From an uncultured Acholeplasmataceae bacterium (GTDB lineage: Bacteria; Bacillota_I; Bacilli_A; Acholeplasmatales; Acholeplasmataceae), in the NCBI GenBank assembly GCA_938041945.1, contig CALISC010000025.1, positions 1-9,724 on the forward strand: DNA of 9,724 nucleotides, read 5' to 3'. Positions 6,625 through 9,724 of this stretch are shown here, piece after piece. The stretch's first letter is position 1, and every line of letters begins with the position of its first letter. The notes under the pieces were generated by a model, which worked only from the letters and a program-made list of their open reading frames with translations, was not told the origin of the DNA and made no database searches. The translations under genes and the position numbers were made by a program.

Positions 6625-8149
6625 CTCCTACATACAAAAAATTGCTTACATAGTTTTCAGAAAAAGTAGTTTCAAGCGCTGTTCTGGTGGCTTTTAAAAT
6701 GGTTTGGGCAGAATTTAAGTTGTTTTCAACTAAAAACGCGCCAGCCTTGGCGTTTAGCGTGAAACTAGAGCCACCAAACTCCATTTTTAAGTTTAGGTAG
6801 CCACTTTGTCTACTAGCACCACTTTTCAAAGCACCAAAACGAACTAAATCTGTCACTGTGTAGGCAAAAGTTGCCCCACCAATTCTGTAAATTGCACCAG
6901 TTTCTGTCACAAACGCTTTTTTTAAGTTATACACATAGTGAGCCAGCGCCATATTGCCGATTTCTCTACCGTATTTTTTGTTGATATTGTCAATATTGGC
7001 AACTTTGATGAAAACCAGTTCAAACTTGGTTTTGCTTTTGATTAACTGCTCTAAATCAAGTTCTAGGTCTGAGTAGTTTTTAAGTTCGTCAAGCAGTTGG
7101 ATATTTGACTTACTAAAGTCAGCAGTTTCAATTAAATTAAAACAAGAAATTACACAGTTTTCGTTTTCCTTAGTCGCACCTGCGTTTTCTTTAAACCAGA
7201 TGTATTTGTTTCCGCTTTTTAGACGGTAGCGCTGAGTTTGGTTTGAGTTTGCTTTAATTTCTGTGTATTTTTTAAGTACTTTTATGTAGTCATCTGGATG
7301 AATTAGTTTTTCGTATTCAGAGAACTTTAAGTTAGCGTAGTTTTTGGGCAGTTTTAGTAGTTCAAGCATAGAAGGCGAAAGCCAAATTTTGCCAAGTTGC
7401 TTGTCATACATGGTGTAGCCGGACTCAGAGATTTCAAAAAAACCCATTAGTTTTGCAGACATATCTTTTAAGTCTTCTTTTAGTTTAAAGACAGCGTCTT
7501 CGTGTTCTATTGCCGACATTCCTTTTAAAAGTTTGCCGGTAAAAATTAACTCAGAACCGTGGTGAAAAACATTTGCGTGCAGATAAACTCGCTCGCCTGA
7601 ATGGTTTTTGAACTCTAAATTAAAACTTTTTGTTTCTTCGTTGATAAAAAGTGGCTGAAAAAAAGCAGAGAAAGCATGATTAGTGCAGTCTTTGGTGTTT
7701 AGTTTAGCAACACGTGAAGTTTTTAGAAATAAATCTAAAAATCGGTATCTTCTGGCTTTTAAAACCGAGCGGTTAAGTTCTAAGGCAAGGTTTTTAGAAA
7801 TTGATTTAATGTAGCCGTTTGGAGCCAAATACAGGTAAAAGTTGTTATCAGTGTTTTCGTAGCCCGTAAGCACAGTGTGCTCACTGAAAATCAAAATCAA
7901 GTTTGTTAAAACAAGTGAAAAAACAAAGGCTTGTGCGGTAACTTGTGGATAAATTAGAAAGTTAATAGCAATTCTTGGAGTAAAATAAATCAAAAGTGGG
8001 ACTGTTGCTAAAATAAAAATTTCGGCAAGCAAAAACAACACAGCGGTGGTGTGTCGTTTTTTTCTAGTTGCTGCAAGTATTCCTAAAACCAAAGAAACTA
8101 CTAACAGAACAGCAAATAAACAAAGTAGCGAGACATGTAATTTAGACAT
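6608..8149 (-). CDS. Membrane-anchored PAS-PAS protein with a degenerate GGDEF domain
   Basis: A 513-residue putative signalling protein. Three hydrophobic segments (about 5-27, 36-57 and 70-90) anchor it in the membrane. A weak PAS-like region follows (about 104-208), then a short charged helix (215-237), then a clearer PAS_3-type domain (about 238-342) with IWLSPSMLELL, a KLIHPDDY segment and RYRLKSGNKYIWFKE. Residues about 365-513 have the GGDEF fold pattern, but the signature reads GGATF (424-428). The two metal-binding aspartates of the family's DxD strand are replaced by Lys382 and Ala384. Diguanylate cyclase activity is therefore not expected. GdpP also has PAS plus degenerate GGDEF, but this protein ends without the DHH/DHHA1 phosphodiesterase part. 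It lies in the cdaA operon, 7 nt after the small membrane ORF, and overlaps the fusion gene by 17 nt. Its role is unknown; sensing or control of c-di-AMP synthesis is inference. Confidence 0.8.
   Translation of the reverse strand: MSKLHVSLLCLFAVLLVVSLVLGILAATRKKRHTTAVLFLLAEIFILATVPLLIYFTPRIAINFLIYPQVTAQAFVFSLVLTNLILIFSEHTVLTGYENTDNNFYLYLAPNGYIKSISKNLALELNRSVLKARRYRFLDLFLKTSRVAKLNTKDCTNHAFSAFFQPLFINEETKSFNLEFKNHSGERVYLHANVFHHGSELIFTGKLLKGMSAIEHEDAVFKLKEDLKDMSAKLMGFFEISESGYTMYDKQLGKIWLSPSMLELLKLPKNYANLKFSEYEKLIHPDDYIKVLKKYTEIKANSNQTQRYRLKSGNKYIWFKENAGATKENENCVISCFNLIETADFSKSNIQLLDELKNYSDLELDLEQLIKSKTKFELVFIKVANIDNINKKYGREIGNMALAHYVYNLKKAFVTETGAIYRIGGATFAYTVTDLVRFGALKSGASRQSGYLNLKMEFGGSSFTLNAKAGAFLVENNLNSAQTILKATRTALETTFSENYVSNFLYVGDEYRV
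6625..6629 (-). promoter_or_regulatory. Shine-Dalgarno sequence of the fusion gene, with ambiguous start choice
   Basis: AGGAG on the minus strand, inside the 3' end of the PAS-GGDEF gene. It touches the ATG at 6624 with no spacer, which is poor geometry. It stands 9 nt before an in-frame GTG at 6615-6613 (codon 4). Initiation at the GTG would remove only three residues and reduce the overlap with the upstream gene from 17 to 8 nt. Confidence 0.55.
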
Positions 8150-8156
8150 TTAAAGT

Positions 8157-8342
8157 TTATCTGGCTAAAAAGAACAGCAACAAAAAACAAGTGGTAGAGG
8201 CCAGGAAAGCCAAGCCAAATGCAAATGCTTTGGATTTAAATAGCGTATATACTTTGGTTTGAGAAAGCAGGAAAGCCAAAGAAGAAATGGGCGAAAATAA
8301 GTATATAGTTATTTTTTTAAACATTTTAATTATTTTTTTCAT
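8157..8342 (-). CDS. Small hydrophobic membrane protein of unknown function
   Basis: I do not recognise this 61-residue product. It has a basic N-terminus (Lys2, 3, 6, 9 and 10), a first hydrophobic stretch at about 11-27, a short polar middle (SQTKVYTLFKSK, 27-38), and a strongly hydrophobic second stretch at about 39-60 ending in Ala-Arg. Two membrane passes are likely. The gene is well placed to be real: AGAAGGG lies 7 nt before the ATG and overlaps the cdaA stop, the gap from cdaA is 13 nt, and the gap to the PAS-GGDEF gene is 7 nt. It occupies the slot where Firmicutes usually carry cdaR, the CdaA regulator, but shows no YbbR-domain sequence. A role as a CdaA partner is speculation. Confidence 0.6.
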   Translation of the reverse strand: MKKIIKMFKKITIYLFSPISSLAFLLSQTKVYTLFKSKAFAFGLAFLASTTCFLLLFFLAR

Positions 8343-8355
8343 GTTTTAGCCCTTC

Positions 8356-9123
8356 TTAAACGTATAGATTTAAGTAACTTCTCAGTTGCTCAACGTCTTT
8401 CATTTTAATCAAAACCCCGTTGTAAGCAATCGAAATATTGCCAGTTTCTTCAGAGACAACTAAGGTCAAGGCATCGGTTTCTTCAGAAATACCTAAGGCT
8501 GCTCGGTGGCGAGAGCCGGTGGTTTTGTCAGCAAGTTCGGTTTTTGAAATCGTAAAATAAGCGCCAGCACAAATTAGTGTGTCGTTTTTGATAATCACCG
8601 CTCCGTCGTGAAGAGGAGTGTTGGGTGTAAAAATATTTAAAAGCAGTTCTTTGTTGACAGTTGAGTTTAAAGGAATGGCTTTCTCTGCGTAGTGGCTAAG
8701 TGAATTGTATTTTTCAAAACAAATAATTGCCCCAATTTTGCGGTAAGAAAGCACGACAGCCGCCGAAATTACTTCTTCTTTAGTTTCAATAGAACCATGA
8801 GTGGTTGCGCGCTCTTCTTTAGATTTAAAAACTTTAGTAATTGCTTTTTGTACATCTGCAAGTGAGTAAATTAAGTAGCCTATAAAAAAAGTAAAACTAA
8901 AAGATAAAGTCAAAGGTAGGGCTTTTTTTGAAAACACAGCACTGCGGCTAAACCAAAAAAAGTAAATTGGAATTAAAGAAAGTAGAGCCACAAAAAAATA
9001 AATGAAGCCAAAAAAGTTGCGTTTTGAAACAGACGCAATTCTGACAGTAAAGTAAACCAGTAAGAAAAATAGAATTGAAATAAAGACTATATCTCTAACG
9101 CTAAATTTTAAAAGTGTATTCAT
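8356..9123 (-). CDS. cdaA: Diadenylate cyclase CdaA (c-di-AMP synthase)
   Basis: Membrane-bound enzyme that condenses two ATP into cyclic di-AMP, the second messenger for potassium and osmotic homeostasis in Firmicutes. The 255 residues are close to the family norm of about 270. Three membrane segments (about 12-30, 37-58 and 69-90) precede a linker and the DAC domain (about 117-240). Both catalytic signatures are intact: DGA at 173-175 within PLHDGAVII, and RHR at 205-207 within GSRHRAALGISEETDA, followed by VVSEETGNIS. The start is supported by AAAGAGG with a 9-nt spacer. The gene is the first of the transcription unit, next to a good promoter. In most Firmicutes cdaA is followed by cdaR and glmM; here it is followed by a small membrane ORF and a PAS-GGDEF gene. 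Confidence 0.97.
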   Translation of the reverse strand: MNTLLKFSVRDIVFISILFFLLVYFTVRIASVSKRNFFGFIYFFVALLSLIPIYFFWFSRSAVFSKKALPLTLSFSFTFFIGYLIYSLADVQKAITKVFKSKEERATTHGSIETKEEVISAAVVLSYRKIGAIICFEKYNSLSHYAEKAIPLNSTVNKELLLNIFTPNTPLHDGAVIIKNDTLICAGAYFTISKTELADKTTGSRHRAALGISEETDALTLVVSEETGNISIAYNGVLIKMKDVEQLRSYLNLYV

Positions 9124-9146
9124 ATTTTTTGACCTCTTTACATAAT

Positions 9147-9175
9147 ATTATATAAAAAAACGGGTATTTTCGCAA
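9147..9175 (-). promoter_or_regulatory. Predicted sigma-A-type promoter of the cdaA transcription unit
   Basis: On the minus strand, a perfect TATAAT (9152-9147) lies 17 nt downstream of TTGCGA (9175-9170; 4 of 6 matches to TTGACA). Transcription should start near 9140, leaving a leader of only about 17 nt that contains AAAGAGG (9139-9133), the cdaA ribosome binding site. The -35 box lies in the loop of the upstream terminator hairpin, and the spacer covers its 3' arm and T-run. This is a prediction from consensus and spacing only. Confidence 0.65.
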
Positions 9176-9192
9176 AGGAAATACCCGTTTTT
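9154..9192 (-). terminator. Rho-independent terminator after the recO-like gene
   Basis: A 14-bp perfect inverted repeat (arms 9192-9179 and 9169-9156) around a 9-nt loop. The stem has the core ACGGGTATTT paired with AAATACCCGT, flanked by A-run and T-run. On the minus strand it ends in seven T (9160-9154) and lies 25 nt after the stop of the upstream gene. The flanking A-run means it could also act on plus-strand transcripts, although no plus-strand gene is present nearby. Confidence 0.9.
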
Positions 9193-9217
9193 AAAGGCTA
9201 ATTTTCTTTAATTTTAG

Positions 9218-9724
9218 TTAATCTAGAATTGCTGAAATTAGTGTTTCAAGTCCTTGGTACTCAGACTTTAAAACTGAGTAAAAATCAATCTCTGGTTGAT
9301 TTAAAAGTTGGAGTTCAAGGACATTTCTAGACTTCTTGTTTAAGTTAGAGTTTAGTTTATCGCCTTGAAAAAAGCAGTTTGCACGGCTATCTAAAACCAA
9401 GTTTGGCTTAAGGCCGTGTAGTTTTAGTTGTATAGCCATTTGATTAACTCCGACTATGCCAAAGTTTAAAAACTCACCTTGTCCGAGTTCATCAATATCA
9501 GTTATTCTAAGTAATACAATGTGTCTTAAAAAAATCTTGAAATTACCAATTGAACCAAGATTATTTAAATAAAAATATACTGGGTCAAAGTATAGTTTGA
9601 ATTTAAGTTTTTTGTCAATTAAAGTTTTTAAAGTCAGGTGGTCTTGACTTTCTTTTAACTGAAAAATAATATTAAAGCCACGCAGTAGCCACTTTAGTTT
9701 AAGTAGTTCTTTTTTTAATTCTAG
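9218..9724 (-). CDS. recO: Probable DNA repair protein RecO, C-terminal part (truncated by window edge, divergent)
   Basis: The frame stays open from the TAA at 9218 to the window edge, about 168 residues, so an ATG at 9439 is internal and not the start. RecO loads RecA and anneals single strands in the RecF pathway. The assignment rests on two local matches to B. subtilis RecO as I remember it: QLKLHGLKPNL, matching the helix before the zinc knuckle, and the ending SEYQGLETLISAILD, matching its C-terminal EYSGL....S..FLDQ pattern. The cysteines of the zinc site are missing: the segment after GLKPNL has only one Cys (RANCFF). The N-terminal OB fold, which would settle the call, lies outside the window. 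A strong terminator follows. It could also be an unrelated helical protein. Confidence 0.5.
   Translation of the reverse strand, partial: LELKKELLKLKWLLRGFNIIFQLKESQDHLTLKTLIDKKLKFKLYFDPVYFYLNNLGSIGNFKIFLRHIVLLRITDIDELGQGEFLNFGIVGVNQMAIQLKLHGLKPNLVLDSRANCFFQGDKLNSNLNKKSRNVLELQLLNQPEIDFYSVLKSEYQGLETLISAILD

Noticed and set aside
6608..8149. Identification as GdpP, the c-di-AMP phosphodiesterase
   Set aside because: The membrane-PAS-degenerate GGDEF order is similar, but the protein ends right after the GGDEF fold. No DHH motif or DHHA1 domain is present, and the next frame is the cyclo-ligase/IspDF fusion.
8202..8279. Repeated 12-mer CAGGAAAGCCAA (8202-8213 and 8268-8279)
   Set aside because: Both copies encode the Leu-Ala-Phe-Leu run of the two hydrophobic segments of the 61-residue membrane protein. 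Only two copies exist, with no flanking structure, so shared codons for similar residues explain it.
9218..9439. A separate 73-residue gene starting at 9439
   Set aside because: The same frame stays open upstream to the end of the window, no ribosome binding site precedes that ATG, and the combined product looks like one RecO-type C-terminus.
1..9724. Mobile elements, CRISPR arrays, tRNA or rRNA genes, riboswitches
   Set aside because: I saw no direct-repeat arrays, terminal inverted repeats, transposase motifs, tRNA cloverleaf or long leader. The only non-coding stretch of note is about 94 bp (9124-9217), explained by the terminator and promoter.

Overview
The window is a dense, single-direction stretch of low-GC bacterial DNA. 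All twelve genes are read on the minus strand, so biological order runs from high to low coordinates. Several features point to a Bacilli-side Firmicute close to Erysipelotrichia or the Mollicutes: a YutD (DUF1027) protein, CdaA as the c-di-AMP cyclase, a small stand-alone NifU-type scaffold, AT-rich codon choice and GGAGG-type ribosome binding sites. TGA is used as a stop by tsaE, tsaB and rimI at tight gene junctions, so the code looks standard rather than the Mycoplasma code. The lineage call is inference from gene content; no species is recognised.

Layout in transcription order. (1) 9724-9218: the C-terminal part of a probable, divergent RecO, cut by the window edge and followed by a strong hairpin terminator (9192-9154). 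(2) A good promoter (TTGCGA, 17 nt, TATAAT) lies partly inside that terminator and appears to start a long transcription unit. (3) 9123-6608: cdaA (c-di-AMP synthase), a 61-residue membrane peptide, and a membrane protein with two PAS-like regions and a GGDEF domain that has lost its catalytic residues. The usual partners cdaR and glmM are absent downstream of cdaA. (4) 6624-4996: one uninterrupted 542-residue reading frame that fuses 5-formyltetrahydrofolate cyclo-ligase, IspD and IspF. (5) 5002-4425: yutD and a NifU C-terminal-domain iron-sulfur scaffold. (6) 4417-1956: tsaE, tsaB, rimI and tsaD, a compact cluster of three t6A tRNA-modification factors plus the acetyltransferase commonly found beside them. 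(7) 1934-1: glnS and the start of a UvrD/PcrA helicase, which runs off the left edge.

From cdaA to pcrA, neighbouring genes either overlap or are at most about 21 nt apart, and I see no internal terminator. They may therefore be one polycistronic unit linking c-di-AMP signalling, folate and isoprenoid metabolism, Fe-S assembly, t6A modification, tRNA charging and DNA repair. The most unusual items are the three-enzyme fusion and the degenerate PAS-GGDEF protein in the cdaA operon. No tRNA, rRNA, CRISPR array, insertion sequence or prophage signature was seen.
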